64,000 nucleotides of DNA from JAJEEA01 sp965116765 (GCA_965116765.1 OZ220718.1:1612001-1676000); one strand, 5' to 3'; numbered from the stretch's first letter, positions 1 to 10,113 are shown. Notes: generated from the letters alone by a model not told the origin. Numbers and translations are program-made.

Positions 1-415
1 CCTCCATCTCCGGGGTCAGCGGCGGCAGCCGGCCGTCCTCCGGATCGACGATGATCGAGGTCCGCCGGTCGGGCACGACGGACGTCCCCCGCTCCATCCA
101 GAAGTTGTTGTAGGCCCCCACGTTGCCGCCCGCCTCGGTGCGCCGGGCCGGTGCGGTCAGCAGGTCCGCGTTCCGTTGGACCGTGCTCTGCGCGAGGCCG
201 GCCGCCTCCTCCTCCGTCAGGAACGCCCGGTCCGCGAGGTTGGCGGGGCGCTGCAGCGGGGTCAGGGTGGCGTTGTTCCAGATGCCCCCCAGGTCGGGGT
301 CGCCCCACGCGGTGCGGGGCGAGGGCGGCGCCTCGGCCGACTGGCCCGCGACCCCGGCGGGCGCCAGCATCGACGCGAGGATGACGGACACGACGGCGAG
401 TGATGGACGGTTCAT
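1..415 (-). CDS. Conserved exported protein, C-terminus outside window
   Basis: The reading frame is open from an ATG at 413-415 to the window edge (138 codons). It starts with a signal peptide of about 24 residues (hydrophobic core VVSVILASMLAPAGVAG), followed by WGDPDLGGIWNNATLTPLQR and an acidic, Ala-rich helical stretch. Proteins opening with W-G-D-P-D-L-x-G-I-W are common conserved hypotheticals in Acidobacteria-type genomes (recalled, not searched). No catalytic motif is visible in the part present. It follows the dioxygenase beta subunit on the same strand after about 105 bases, so it may belong to that operon. The function is unknown. Confidence 0.75.
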   Translation of the reverse strand, partial: MNRPSLAVVSVILASMLAPAGVAGQSAEAPPSPRTAWGDPDLGGIWNNATLTPLQRPANLADRAFLTEEEAAGLAQSTVQRNADLLTAPARRTEAGGNVGAYNNFWMERGTSVVPDRRTSIIVDPEDGRLPPLTPEME

Positions 416-520
416 GACACCCTCCTCCAGGTACTGATCTTCTCGGCGTTTCGCGACGGGTCAATGATGGCCCCGAACCGGGTCCGGCGCAAGCGGCGCC
501 CGCGCCTCGACGCGGGCCGG

Positions 521-1060
521 TCACAAGATGATGCTCAATGCGCCGTGGTCGGACAGGGCTTCGTGGTCGAGGACGACGCGCTTGCGGCACAGGCGGAGGC
601 GCCCGTCCACCCGGCGCAGGCGCACGTCGCAACGGCCGATGTAGGGCGCGGACTCCCCGGCGCGGAAACGCCAGACGGCCACCGCGGCGGTGGCCTCGAT
701 CTCGTCGCCGTCGGCCGCCGTCACCATGACGTTGGAGACGAAGCGGCGGGTGCGCGACCAGGGGTACTCGCGGTGGGCGTGGCGGCCCTGCAGCCGGGCG
801 ACCCGGGCCGCCATGCGGTCGCGGTCGTCGTCGATGAACACCAGCTCGGACCGAGGGTCGCCCTCGGGCAGGTCGGTCGTGGGCACCACGTAGCGCGCGT
901 CCGCCGTGTACAGCGCCAGCCAGGCGTCCAGGTCCCAGTCGTCCAGCAGCCTCGCCTCGAGATAGAGCAACTGCTCGACCTCGTGCTGCAGCAGCAGCGA
1001 AGCGGGATCGGCGGGAAGCCCCGCCGCGAACGGCCGGGCCGGAACGGGTGTGGTCGCCAT
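521..1060 (-). CDS. Aromatic-ring-hydroxylating dioxygenase, beta subunit
   Basis: This 179-residue protein has the size and layout of the small subunit of Rieske non-haem iron dioxygenases (SnoaL-like cone fold). An N-terminal helix (EVEQLLYLEARLLDDWDLDA) is followed by WLALYTADARYVVPT, an acidic R-x-E-L-V-F-I-D-D-D segment, and a C-terminal strand pair ending RRVDGRLRLCRKRVVLDHEA. The beta subunit has no cofactor and stabilises the alpha3beta3 hexamer. It lies 27 bases downstream of the alpha subunit on the same strand, the usual alpha-beta order. The substrate cannot be told from the sequence, and no ferredoxin or reductase gene is in the window. Confidence 0.88.
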   Translation of the reverse strand: MATTPVPARPFAAGLPADPASLLLQHEVEQLLYLEARLLDDWDLDAWLALYTADARYVVPTTDLPEGDPRSELVFIDDDRDRMAARVARLQGRHAHREYPWSRTRRFVSNVMVTAADGDEIEATAAVAVWRFRAGESAPYIGRCDVRLRRVDGRLRLCRKRVVLDHEALSDHGALSIIL

Positions 1061-1087
1061 CCTCGGCTGGCTCCTCTCGCCGCCGGG

Positions 1088-2422
1088 TTACTCGGCCGCA
1101 GCGGTCAGCTCGGGCGAGGAGGTGGTCTCCGGGACCGCGCCGGGCGGCAGTCCCCGTTCGTACTGCTCGACGTAGGGGGTCCCGGCAACGAGCGACTGCC
1201 AGCGCCGCCAGAAGCAGCGCATCTGCAGCTCGTCGTTGCCCCGCGGCTCGCGGTGCAGCCCCCGCGAAAGATCCGACCATTCGACGCCGCCGGAACGGAA
1301 CCCCTGCTGGCACGACTCGACGACTTCGACGTCGTCCGGCGTGGCGAACCCGCCCGGCCCGAGGAAGGTCAGGAAGGAGTCGAGGCGGCGGCGCAGCCGG
1401 GCGCCGGCTTCCCCGGCGGGGACCAGCTGCCACGCCGTCACGTCCATGCCGGCGGGGCCGGTGGGCTGGAACACCCGGATGGTGACGGCCATGATGTCGT
1501 TGACGATCAGGTTGGGGAATATCAGCAGGTTGCGGGTCTTCTCGCACATCCTGAGGGCCTTGTCGCGGCCGTGGCGGGCGACGAGCTCGTCCTTGATGCC
1601 CTGCATCTCGGCGCGGGCCTCCTCGCCGTAGCTGGGATGCCACATGGCGATGGGCCGTCCGTACCCCGCGTCGTTCTCCATGACGCCGTGTCCGTTGCCG
1701 AGGGAGCGGCCGATCCCCCGGCGGTCGCCGGCGGCCGGCAGCTCTCCCCCGGCGGCGGCGCCCATGTAATCGAAGAAGCTCCGGTGCGTGAAGGGCGTGT
1801 GGTAGGCGTCGACGCTGTTCTCGGCCATCAGCTTCCAGTTGGCCTTGATGCTGTAGCGGTTCGAGCCCGGAATGACCCGCATGCCGCCGGGGTCCTGGTC
1901 GGCGACGAGGTCGAGATACTCGGCGGCCCCGGCCAGGTACTCGCGCAGGGGCTCGGTCTCGCGGTCGAAGCAGACGAAGATGAACCCCCGGTAGCGGTCG
2001 AAGCGCGGCGAGCGCAGCCCCATCTCGCTGCGATCGAAACCGGGGCCGTACCCGTCGATATCGGGCACGCCGACGAGCGCGCCCGACGTGTCGAAGGTCC
2101 AGGCGTGGTAGAAGCACCGGAACGCCTCGGCGTTGCCGCGGTCGGTCCGGCAGACGAGGGCGCCCCGATGGGGGCACGTGTTGTGGAAGACGGCCAGCTC
2201 GCCGTCCCGGGTGCGGGCGAAGAACAGCGGACGTCCGGCGACCACCCGCCGGGCGTAGTCGCCGGGGTCCGGCACCTCCGACTCGTGGCCCAGGTAGAGC
2301 CAGCAGCGGTCGAAGATGCGCTGCCGCTCCAGCTCGTGGACCGCGGGCGACACCATGGCGGAACGATGAACCTTGAACCTGCCCAGGTCGGGGCGGTCGC
2401 AGACCAGATTGCCGACGTCCAT
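1088..2422 (-). CDS. Aromatic-ring-hydroxylating dioxygenase, alpha subunit (Rieske)
   Basis: This 444-residue catalytic subunit would cis-dihydroxylate or monooxygenate an aromatic substrate using electrons from an unlinked ferredoxin/reductase. The Rieske [2Fe-2S] ligands are visible as C-P-H-R-G and C-F-Y-H-A-W around residues 85-107. The mononuclear iron site appears as ENSVDAYHTPFTH (Asp bridge plus two His) near residue 210. The C-terminal half is the SRPBCC-type substrate pocket. The length fits the family. The ATG at 2420-2422 opens the MDVGNLVCDR N-terminus. It pairs with the beta subunit downstream and is divergent from the YciI/permease genes. Confidence 0.92.
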   Translation of the reverse strand: MDVGNLVCDRPDLGRFKVHRSAMVSPAVHELERQRIFDRCWLYLGHESEVPDPGDYARRVVAGRPLFFARTRDGELAVFHNTCPHRGALVCRTDRGNAEAFRCFYHAWTFDTSGALVGVPDIDGYGPGFDRSEMGLRSPRFDRYRGFIFVCFDRETEPLREYLAGAAEYLDLVADQDPGGMRVIPGSNRYSIKANWKLMAENSVDAYHTPFTHRSFFDYMGAAAGGELPAAGDRRGIGRSLGNGHGVMENDAGYGRPIAMWHPSYGEEARAEMQGIKDELVARHGRDKALRMCEKTRNLLIFPNLIVNDIMAVTIRVFQPTGPAGMDVTAWQLVPAGEAGARLRRRLDSFLTFLGPGGFATPDDVEVVESCQQGFRSGGVEWSDLSRGLHREPRGNDELQMRCFWRRWQSLVAGTPYVEQYERGLPPGAVPETTSSPELTAAAE

Positions 2423-2783
2423 GGAGTCCCTTCCCCACGCCCGCGGGCCGGCGTCGAGATCGGTTCGCGAACGTGACGAGGTCCGTCACCACCTCCCGGC
2501 CGGGCAGCCCAGGGGCGGGCGCCGCCCTCGCCAGGAACTTCAGCCGTGATCCTAGCGCAAGAACCTCGCGGCCACGTCGGGGGACTTCACGGCCGCCAGC
2601 CGGCGGGATGAATGGCAATGCCGCGGGGACTGTCGCCACGGGCTCCAGGATGAGCGGCTGCGAGAGCGGGCCGCCGGGCACCTCTGCCTCGATGCGGAGG
2701 GCGGTTTGCCCCGCTGGGCGAAGACCCCCATAATTGGCGCTCGGGCTGCGCCGGCCCACCAAAACGGAGAGGAGAGCCACTGC
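2423..2783. other. Intergenic region between divergent genes
   Basis: About 360 bases separate the dioxygenase alpha start (minus) from the YciI-like start (plus). The region should hold both promoters, but no convincing -10/-35 pair or operator dyad could be picked out. The only clear signal is a purine-rich Shine-Dalgarno stretch, GGAGAGGAG, just before the ATG at 2784. Confidence 0.4.
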
Positions 2784-3083
2784 ATGTACTTCATCGTCCG
2801 CGCGACTTACACGGAGGACACGGAACGGGTGCGCGAGCGCCCGGAGGATGCGTTCGCCGCCTACCTTCACGATGCCGCCCGTCATCCCGACGTGATCGTT
2901 CATCACGGAGGACCCACGCTCGGCGAAGACGGAGAGACCGCCGACGGCCTGGTCCTGGTGGTCGAGGCTCCCTCGCCCGACGCGGTCCGGGCATTCGTCG
3001 CCGGCAGCCCCTATGCCGCGGCGGGTCTGCTGGCGGAGACCCGCGTCCGGCGGTGGAACTGGCTGACGGGGCGCCCCGGCTAG
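2784..3083 (+). CDS. YciI-like small protein
   Basis: This 99-residue protein has the YciI/YCII alpha-beta barrel pattern (dimeric ferredoxin-like fold): MYFIVRATY strand, a helix with AYLHDAARHPDVIVHHGGP, then GLVLVVEAPSPDAVRAFVAG and a C-terminal RRWNWLTG strand. The ATG at 2784 follows GGAGAGGAG at 2767-2775 and matches the family N-terminus; upstream in-frame codons give no sensible protein. Such proteins are small enzymes or binding proteins near catabolic genes. The role here is unknown. The permease gene begins nine bases after its stop, so they are probably co-transcribed. Confidence 0.7.
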   Translation: MYFIVRATYTEDTERVRERPEDAFAAYLHDAARHPDVIVHHGGPTLGEDGETADGLVLVVEAPSPDAVRAFVAGSPYAAAGLLAETRVRRWNWLTGRPG

Positions 3084-3092
3084 GTCCTCGCG

Positions 3093-4853
3093 GTGAGCGC
3101 CGACGAGGCGGAGCGCGGTCCGGCCATTCGCTACGAGCCCGACGAACATCCGCCGGCAGGGGTCGCCCTCGGCTGCGGCGCGCAGCTCGTGGTGCTCGGC
3201 CTCGCCAGCATCGTCCTCATCCCGACGATCGTGATCCGGGCCGCCGGCGGGACCGACGCGTACCTGTCGTGGGCGGTGTTCTGCGCGGTCGCGGTCAGCG
3301 GCGTCAGCACGGCGCTGCAGGCGGCGAGGCTGGGCCGGGTCGGCGCGGGATACGTGCTGACGATGGGCCCCGCGGGGGCCTTCATCGGGGTCTCGGTGGG
3401 CGCCCTCTCGGAGGGCGGTCCGGCCCTGCTCGCCGCCCTCGTCGTCGCGTCGTCGCTGGTCCCCATCGCCATCTCGCTGCGGCTCGCCCTGTTCAGGCGC
3501 CTGCTGACCCCGACCATCGTCGGCACCGTGAACATGCTGGTGCCCGCCACGGTGCTGCCGGTCGTCTTCGGCCGCCTCACCGAGGGACCGGCCGGCGCGC
3601 CGGCGCTGAGCGCGCCGCTCACCGCGGTGGCGACGATCGCCGTCATCAGCGCCATCTCCCTGAAGGGCGGTCCGATGCTGCGCCTGTGGGCGCCCCTCGT
3701 GGGGGTCGTCGCCGGGTCGGTCGTCGCCGGACCGCTCGGCCTCTACGATCCCGGCCGCGTCGCCGGGGCCCCGTGGATCGGCATGCCGCCGGGGGCGTGG
3801 CCGGGCGTCGAGCTCGACCCGGGGCCGGCATTCGTCGCGCTGCTTCCCGCATTCGTGTTCGTGGCCGTCATCGGCGCCATCCAGACCATCACCGGGGCCG
3901 TCGCCATCCAGCGGGTGTCGTGGCGGCGGCCGCGGGCGGTCGACTACCGGGCGGTGGAGGGGGCGGTGGCCGCCGACGGCGTCGGCAAGCTGCTGTCCGG
4001 CGTCGCCGGCATCATGCCCACCCAGACCATCGGGGTCAGCGTCCCCACCGTCGAGCTGACGGGGGTCGCGGCCCGCGCGGCGGGCATCGCGGCCGGGGGC
4101 CTGCTGATCGCGCTGGCGTTCCTGCCCAAGCTGGTCGCCGTCGTCCTGGCGATACCCAGCCCCGTCGCCGTGGCCTATCTGACGGTGGTGCTGGCCATGA
4201 GCTTCGTGCGGGGCATGACGGAGGTCGTGCAGGGCGGCATCGACCACCGCAAGGGGCTCATCGCGGGCGTCGCGTTCTGGGTCGGCGTGGGCTGCCAGAA
4301 CGGCCTGATATTCCCCGAGCTGCTGGCCGGGCTCGCGGGCGGCCTGCTGCAGAACGGCATCACCGCGGGCGGCCTCGTGGCCATCTTCATGACCCTGTTC
4401 CTCGAGCTGACGGCGCCCCGCCGCCATCGCATCGAGGCGGCCCTCGACCTCGACGCGCTGACGAAGATCAGGGACTTTCTCGGGACCTTCGCGGCCGGTA
4501 ACGGCTGGGGCGAGAAGATGGTCGACCGTCTGGACGCGGCGAGCGAGGAGACGCTGCTGACGCTCGTCGGGCAGGACGAGGGCCGGGAGAAGCGCGAGCG
4601 GCGCCGCCTGCTGCTGCAGGCCCGCAAGGAGGCCGGCGGCGCCGTCCTCGAGTTCATCGCCGCCGCCGGCGACGAGAACCTGCAGGACCGCATGGGACTC
4701 CTCGCCGACCGGCCCGACGACGTGCTCATGGAGCGGGAGGTCTCGCTGCGCCTGCTGCGCCACATCGCGTCGTCGGTCCGCCACCAGCAGTTCCACGACT
4801 CGGACATCGTGACCGTGCGCGTGGAGGTCCCGGAGACGCACCGTGGACGCTGA
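3093..4853 (+). CDS. NCS2 (xanthine/uracil-type) permease with cytoplasmic C-terminal extension
   Basis: This 586-residue inner-membrane transporter has an N-terminal half and core of about 430 residues with the NCS2 nucleobase:cation symporter layout of roughly 14 segments. Conserved stretches include GCGAQLVVLG, GAGYVLTMGP, TPTIVGTVNML, VEGAVAADGVGKLLSG and GIMPTQTIG. After about residue 440 comes a soluble extension of about 145 residues. It resembles a degenerate GHKL/HATPase_c_2-like module (DRLDAASEETLLTL, then EVSLRLLRHIASSVRHQQF), without clear ATP-binding N and G boxes. The start is a GTG at 3093. It overlaps the next gene by 11 bases, implying translational coupling. A decayed paralogue lies at 12432-14165. 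The substrate is uncertain. Confidence 0.82.
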   Translation: MSADEAERGPAIRYEPDEHPPAGVALGCGAQLVVLGLASIVLIPTIVIRAAGGTDAYLSWAVFCAVAVSGVSTALQAARLGRVGAGYVLTMGPAGAFIGVSVGALSEGGPALLAALVVASSLVPIAISLRLALFRRLLTPTIVGTVNMLVPATVLPVVFGRLTEGPAGAPALSAPLTAVATIAVISAISLKGGPMLRLWAPLVGVVAGSVVAGPLGLYDPGRVAGAPWIGMPPGAWPGVELDPGPAFVALLPAFVFVAVIGAIQTITGAVAIQRVSWRRPRAVDYRAVEGAVAADGVGKLLSGVAGIMPTQTIGVSVPTVELTGVAARAAGIAAGGLLIALAFLPKLVAVVLAIPSPVAVAYLTVVLAMSFVRGMTEVVQGGIDHRKGLIAGVAFWVGVGCQNGLIFPELLAGLAGGLLQNGITAGGLVAIFMTLFLELTAPRRHRIEAALDLDALTKIRDFLGTFAAGNGWGEKMVDRLDAASEETLLTLVGQDEGREKRERRRLLLQARKEAGGAVLEFIAAAGDENLQDRMGLLADRPDDVLMEREVSLRLLRHIASSVRHQQFHDSDIVTVRVEVPETHRGR

Positions 4854-6276
4854 TGCCGCCTCGACCGGCCGGCGGGCGTTCGTGCTGCGCCTGCTGTCGG
4901 GGCCGGCCGCGTTCGCCGCCGTCCGCGCCGCGCCGCTGGCCGGCCTCGCGCCCGAGGCGCACTTCGTCCTCGCCGCCTACGCCTGGGTCGTCGCGTGGTG
5001 GGTGGCCGCGCCGGTGCCGTGGACGGTCACCAGCTTCCTGCCGTTCGTGCTCCTGCCCCTCGGCGCGGCGATGCCCGTCGCCGAGGTCGCCGCCAGCTAC
5101 GGCCACACCATCCTGCCCTACCTGCTGGGCGTCATGCTCTTCGGGCACGCGTTCCGCAAGCACGGCCTCGCCCGGCGCATCGCCCTCGCCGCGCTGTGCC
5201 TGCCGGGGGTGGCGCGCTCCGGCGGCGGCCTCCTACTGGCGATCATGACCGTGTCCGCGTTGATGTCGGCGGTCGTCAGCGACCTCGCGGTCATCGTGAT
5301 GACGACGCCGATCGCGCTGTCGATAGCGCGCTCGGTGGCGCCCGGCGCGGGGCGCATGGCGGCGGCGGCGAGCCTTGCCGTCCTCTACGGCGCCACCGCG
5401 GGGGGGATGGCGACGCCGGCCGGCATCGTCTACAACCCGCTGACCCTCGCGGTGATGGAACGGCTGACCGACTACAGCATCACCTTCGCGCAGTGGACGT
5501 CGACCGGCGCCGTCCTGACCGCGGCCAACCTCCCGTTGTGCTGGCTGGTCCTGACCCTCATGCTGCCGCCGGAAGTGCGGGCCGTCTCCGGCGGCGCCCG
5601 CTTTCGCGAGGAGCTGGCGCGGCTGGGCCCGATGAGCCGAGGCGAGAAGAACGTCCTGCTCGTCCTCGTCGTGATGCTCGTGCTGTGGAACCTGCCCACG
5701 TTCGTCACCATCGGTTTCCTCGACTTCTGGTACGTGCCCCCGGTGGCCATGGTGCTGCTCTTCGCGCTGCCGGTGGACGCGAAGCGCGGCGAGGCGACCC
5801 TCGGGGCCGGGGACATCCAGGCGGGCGTCGAATGGAACGTGCTGTTCCTGGTGTTCGGCGGGATGGCCCTGGCCGACGTGCTGGCCGGTGCGGGCGTCAC
5901 CGACTGGATCGCCGCCCTGCTCACGGGCAACGTCACCGCGGGGGCGCTGCCGTGGCTGGCGGGCCTGGTCACGCCGCTCCTGACGCAGTTCGCCAACGGG
6001 CCGTCGACGGCGGTCGTGGTGGCCACGACGCTCTTTCCGATCGCCGACTCGCTCGGCTACAACGCCGCGATTCTCGCCCGCATCATCCCGGGCACCGCCG
6101 ACGCGGTGACCCTGCCCTGGGCCAGCGCGGCGGTGGCGGCGACGTTCTCGTTCGGCGCGGTCGGACTGGGCACCATGTTCAGGGTGGGCGCCGTGGTCAC
6201 CGTCCTGTCGTCGATCGTCGTCGTGGTGCTGAGCATGGTCCTGGTGCCGGGCCTGCAGGCGTTCACCCTGCCGTGA
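4843..6276 (+). CDS. SLC13/DASS-family sodium:anion symporter
   Basis: This 477-residue membrane protein of the divalent-anion:Na+ symporter family (Na_sulph_symp type) has about 11-12 hydrophobic segments. Two repeats of the family signature are visible. The first is ALMSAVVSDLAVIVMTTPIA in the N-terminal half. The second is LTQFANGPSTAVVVATTLF in the C-terminal half, in the positions of the S-N-T motifs that bind substrate and sodium. It would import di- or tricarboxylates, sulfate or related anions; the sequence does not decide. The start is a GTG at 4843, inside the 3' end of the NCS2 gene. Co-transcription with the YciI and NCS2 genes is likely. Confidence 0.82.
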   Translation: MDADAASTGRRAFVLRLLSGPAAFAAVRAAPLAGLAPEAHFVLAAYAWVVAWWVAAPVPWTVTSFLPFVLLPLGAAMPVAEVAASYGHTILPYLLGVMLFGHAFRKHGLARRIALAALCLPGVARSGGGLLLAIMTVSALMSAVVSDLAVIVMTTPIALSIARSVAPGAGRMAAAASLAVLYGATAGGMATPAGIVYNPLTLAVMERLTDYSITFAQWTSTGAVLTAANLPLCWLVLTLMLPPEVRAVSGGARFREELARLGPMSRGEKNVLLVLVVMLVLWNLPTFVTIGFLDFWYVPPVAMVLLFALPVDAKRGEATLGAGDIQAGVEWNVLFLVFGGMALADVLAGAGVTDWIAALLTGNVTAGALPWLAGLVTPLLTQFANGPSTAVVVATTLFPIADSLGYNAAILARIIPGTADAVTLPWASAAVAATFSFGAVGLGTMFRVGAVVTVLSSIVVVVLSMVLVPGLQAFTLP

Positions 6277-7003
6277 TCCGCACCGACCGTCCTGTCTCGT
6301 CACCATCCGCCGCGGGAAGTCGAACCTGGGAGGGCGAGAACGCGGGACGTGAGGTTTCCGGCGCATCCCCCGAAACATGGAGAGAACCTCGCCGGCGACC
6401 CGAGGCTGACCGGAGAACGGACGGCGGCGCCGCCGCACCAGTCCTCGTGCGTCCCCGCGATAACGATCGCCACCTCGCCGCTGGTCATCACGGCCGGACG
6501 CCCCGGTCACCCCCCCCCAACGCCCCCGGCAGCATCTGCGATGAGCACGTGAACCCGTTCACGGGACCTGATGCCCGCGTTCTGCGGCAACCCGACCGCC
6601 CCGGGCACGGCGTGGACGAACAGGCGGTAGGCCGGGAAGTACCGGACGATCGACTTCGTCGTGTATAGCTTCGGCCTCGACCTGAAGTACCAGTTCTGAG
6701 CCCCCCCGCATGGCGACGAGGAGGACGCTGTCCACGTCGTGTCGCATGACATCGGACTTGTCGCTCGCGGGGATCCGACCTGGACGTGCTCACGGTGACC
6801 GTCGACACCCGGGTCCTCGCGTGACGACCGCCGGGCGCGGTCTACTCCGTGGCCCTCCCCGCCTCGACGGTCACGGCGGTGGGCGCGAGCGTCTGGCCCC
6901 CCGGCCAGCGTCAGGCCATCGAGGAGGCTACCCCCTCCGCCTACCGCCACCGCGCCAGTCGTCGACTCTACCCGCCGTCCTCGTCGGTCGGCTGCACGCC
7001 TCA
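6277..7003. other. Gene-poor stretch with a possible outer-membrane-barrel tail fragment
   Basis: No intact gene is recognised. On the plus strand, 6631-6699 reads in frame, after a stop at 6628, as IDFVVYSFGLDLKYQF and then stop. This has the alternating pattern and final Phe of an outer-membrane beta-barrel terminal strand. It may be the 3' scar of a lost porin or receptor gene. The rest gives only short, low-quality frames on both strands. Confidence 0.35.
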
Positions 7004-9434
7004 CTACCGTACCCCGCCGCTGAGGGTAAACCCGACATAGATCTCCCGGCCCGGCGAGGGCCGGTAATAGCGGCCGCGGAACGCGTTGGTGAGGCCCGAC
7101 GAGTTGTAGCGCTCGTCGAGCAGGTTGTCGATGCCCCCGAACGGCTGCACGTCGACGTCGCCCACCCGACCGACCCACCCGAAGCGCAGGTCGACCACCG
7201 TGTAGGCCCAGTTGGTCGCCCCCGCCTCGTTGGCATTCGTGAAGAAGACCTCGTCGACCCAGCGCACCGAGACCCTCGCCTGCAGGCGGAACGGCGCCGT
7301 GTAGTCGGCGCTCGCGAACAGGCGGCGCGGCGGCGCGCCGGGCTCGCGCTTCCCCGAGTAGTCGACCCCTTCGAGCACGAACCGGCGGAACACGAAGTCC
7401 TGGTGGGTGTAGGCGAGCTCGGCCCCGAAGCGGGCCGTCGGCCGCCACCCGAGCGACACTTCGAGGCCGTTGCGCGCGGTCTCGCCGACGTTGCCGTAGT
7501 AGAGCCCGAACTCGCCCGAACGGATCGGCACTATCCGGTCCAGCAGGCGCGAACGGTAGGCGGCGACCTCGTAGCGCAGCCGCGCCGGCTCGATCAGTCC
7601 GCGCACGCCGAGCTCGAGGCTGCGGAGCCGCGACGGGTCCAGCTCGAGGTTGAACCCGCCCCGCTTGCCCGGCGACCGCGCGAGCTCGGCGGTGATCGGC
7701 GTTTCGTAGGCGGTCGCGAGGTTGCCGTAGACGTTGAGGCCCGGCGCCGCCGTCACCGTCATGCCGAGGGTGGGGCTGTGGGCGCTCATGGTGCGCCGCC
7801 CCGACTGGTCACCGTCGTCGAGCTTCCGGTCCACCACGCGGAAGCCGTAGTGGTCGTAGCGGGCCCCGGCGGTCAACGTGACCCGCGGGTGGGGCGAGAC
7901 GCTCACCTGGCCGAACGGCGCCGCCGACGCCACCAGCTCCCGCTGATCGAAGTTCAGGGGGCCGCGGTGGGCGGTGGCGCCGACGACGTACGGCGGCAGG
8001 AAGCGGTAGTCCAGACGGTCTTCGTCCTTCGACGACGCGTCCACCCCGGCCGTCCACTCGAGCGTGGCCGGGCCGACCTCCGCCGCGCCCTGGTACTCCG
8101 ACCGCAGGCCGGCCCCAAGCCGCCTCAGGTCGAGGGCGCGGATGCCGAGGCCGGTGTCCACGCGCCGGCGCGAGGCCCAGACGGTGGCGCGAAGGACCTG
8201 TGCGCCCCGGAAGCGGTGCTCGAGAGTCGCCCCGCCCTGCCTCTGCACCGCCGATTCGCCCCAGTTCTGCTCGGCGACGGTCGCGCCCCGGAAGGGGCGG
8301 GCCTGCCGCGGGTCCGGGACCCGGCCGGCCGAGCTCGGCCGCCGTCAGCCGCGGGTCGCCCGCCTCGACCCCCGTCAGGGAGGCCGGGTTCGCGGCGAAC
8401 GGCAGGTGGTAGTGGTTGAAGACGAGCGACAGCTCGGTCCCCGTCGGGAGCGTCTGCCGCACGACCACGTTGGCCTGACGGACCTCGGCCTGGCTGTGGT
8501 TCCGCCAGCCGTCGATCCGGAAGCGGCTGACGCTGCCCATGAACCGCGTGCCGCGGTCGTTGTGGCCGTCGACCCGGAGCTGCTGCCGCCGGTAGCCGTG
8601 GCTGCCCCACTGCAGGTCGGGGCGTATCGTCAACCGCCGCGTCGGATCGATCTCGGTGACGAGGCTGATCACCCCGCCGGCGGCGTTGCCGTAGAGGACC
8701 GAGCTCGGGCCGCGGATGACCTCGATGCGCCGCACCGCCCCGAGGTCGACGTTGCCCGGCTCGGTGGTCCCGTCGGTGGTGGTCAGCGGTATCCCGTCCT
8801 GGATGACGGCGAGCCCGCGGATGCCGAGGTTCGGCTCGGACGGCGGGGCGCGGACGCTCAGGGCGACGCCGCCGGTCAGCCCGTAGTCGCGCCGGTTCTG
8901 GACGGTCAGGCCCGGGACGCCACGCAGCGCCTCGTCGAGCGACGCCTTCCGCTCGCTGAAGCCGAGCGCCTCGGGTCCCAGCACCGCCACCGCGTTGGCC
9001 ACGTCGTCGAGACCCTGATCGGTCCGCGTCACGGTGATGGTCTCGGCCAGCGGCGCGATCGACAGGGTGATGTCGACGATCGTCTCCGCCCCCGCCACCG
9101 TCGCCGCGGCGGGGTCGCCGCGGAACCCGGGGAGAACGGCGGTCACCTCGTAGTCTCCCGCGGGCAGCCGCGCGATCTCGTAGCTGCCGACGTTGCCGGT
9201 CACGGCGCTGCGCGCCAGGCCGGTCGCGTCATGCCGAACGGTCACCGTCACCCCGGGCAGCAGTCCGCCGAGCTCGTCGGCGACGACGCCCCAGATCGAG
9301 CCGGCGTCGTCCTGCGCCGCCGCCGCGGCGCCGAACAGGACGAGGCAGCACGCCGCGACGAAAGCGGTCGAGCCGGCGGTTCCGGTTGCCGGAACACTCG
9401 GCTGCCCCGCTGCTGTCGGACGCCGAGCCGCCAC
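7004..9434 (-). pseudogene. TonB-dependent receptor, interrupted by one frameshift
   Basis: The two frames together encode about 810 residues, full length for a TonB receptor. The N-terminal frame (9434 down to about 8320) has a signal peptide ending AAAAAQ. It then has a carboxypeptidase-regulatory-like domain (GVVADELGGLLPGVTVTVR) and a plug domain with IQDGIPLTTTDGTTEPG and IEVIRGPSSVLYGNAAGGV. The frame is lost near 8310-8325. The barrel continues in another frame (NWGESAVQRQGGATLEHRFR onwards) to a proper C-terminus, GREIYVGFTLSGGVR. The junction sequence is GC-rich and could reflect an extra base, a ten-base insertion or an assembly error. Both halves are well conserved, so if the break is real it is recent. 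The ligand is unknown. Confidence 0.8.
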
Positions 9435-9658
9435 TAAAGCGTCTGCCAGCGCCAGATCGCCACCTCTCCGCGAGCCGAACCATCACTCCGACAGCGCACG
9501 CTCGCCCGCCGCTCTCGCCGTCTCGCAGTCCAACGCTGGTGTCAGCACGGGCGGCATTCCCTCTTCGAGCTCTCCGGTCCAGTGCGGCAGCGGCCGTCGT
9601 CGCCGCGACCAGGATTTCTCTTGTATCCACAGTCTGAATAGCACGAACCAGACGCTCC

Positions 9659-9680
9659 TGGGACCCGCACAATTGCGGGG
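9659..9680. repeat. 22-bp inverted repeat, left copy
   Basis: A 22-base sequence with core GGGACCCGCACAATTGCGGG occurs here and, exactly reverse-complemented, at 10114-10135. Each copy is itself a near palindrome (CCCGCA-CAAT-TGCGGG) able to fold into a small hairpin. The two copies bound a 433-base stretch without a recognisable gene. Confidence 0.75.
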
Positions 9681-10113
9681 TAAGGGCTCCGTTTGTTCGA
9701 CGAGCGCCGGCGACTGGAACGCGCACCGGCTCTCGGACGAAGATCATGCCCCTCGCCCACGGAAAGCCCGCCGTTGCCGTGACAAGGGCCACACAGCGCG
9801 CGCTCCCCCGTCGTGTGCCACGGCGACTATCGGCCGTAGCGCAGACCCCGGGCGAGGCGGTGATCGACGAGCGGCAGGGTCGAGCTTTGGGGCGTCTCGG
9901 CGCGCGCGGGTGTCCGGGCTGATGGAGGCGCTCCGGGCGAGGCGGCGTGCCGCCTCCGGCACGCGGTGGACGCCGGCCGTCGTCGTCGACACGCCCCCGC
10001 GGTCGAAGACGGGACTGCCCTCTCGCCGGGGCGATCGGCCGACGTGATGCGCATCGCCCGCTGGCCCGCGGGCGGCGACGCGTTCGACCCATCCCGAGAA
10101 ACAACGCCGCAAC
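9681..10113. other. Stretch between inverted repeats, no recognised gene
   Basis: Several overlapping frames are open, as expected at this GC content, but none has a credible start, Shine-Dalgarno or recognisable domain. Neither transposase motifs nor RNA-gene features were seen. Confidence 0.4.

Noticed and set aside
464..2476. Long plus-strand open frame (670 codons) opposite the dioxygenase genes
   Set aside because: It is a low-complexity Arg/Gly/Ala/Val-rich antisense shadow of the Rieske alpha and beta genes, which have clear motifs and starts.
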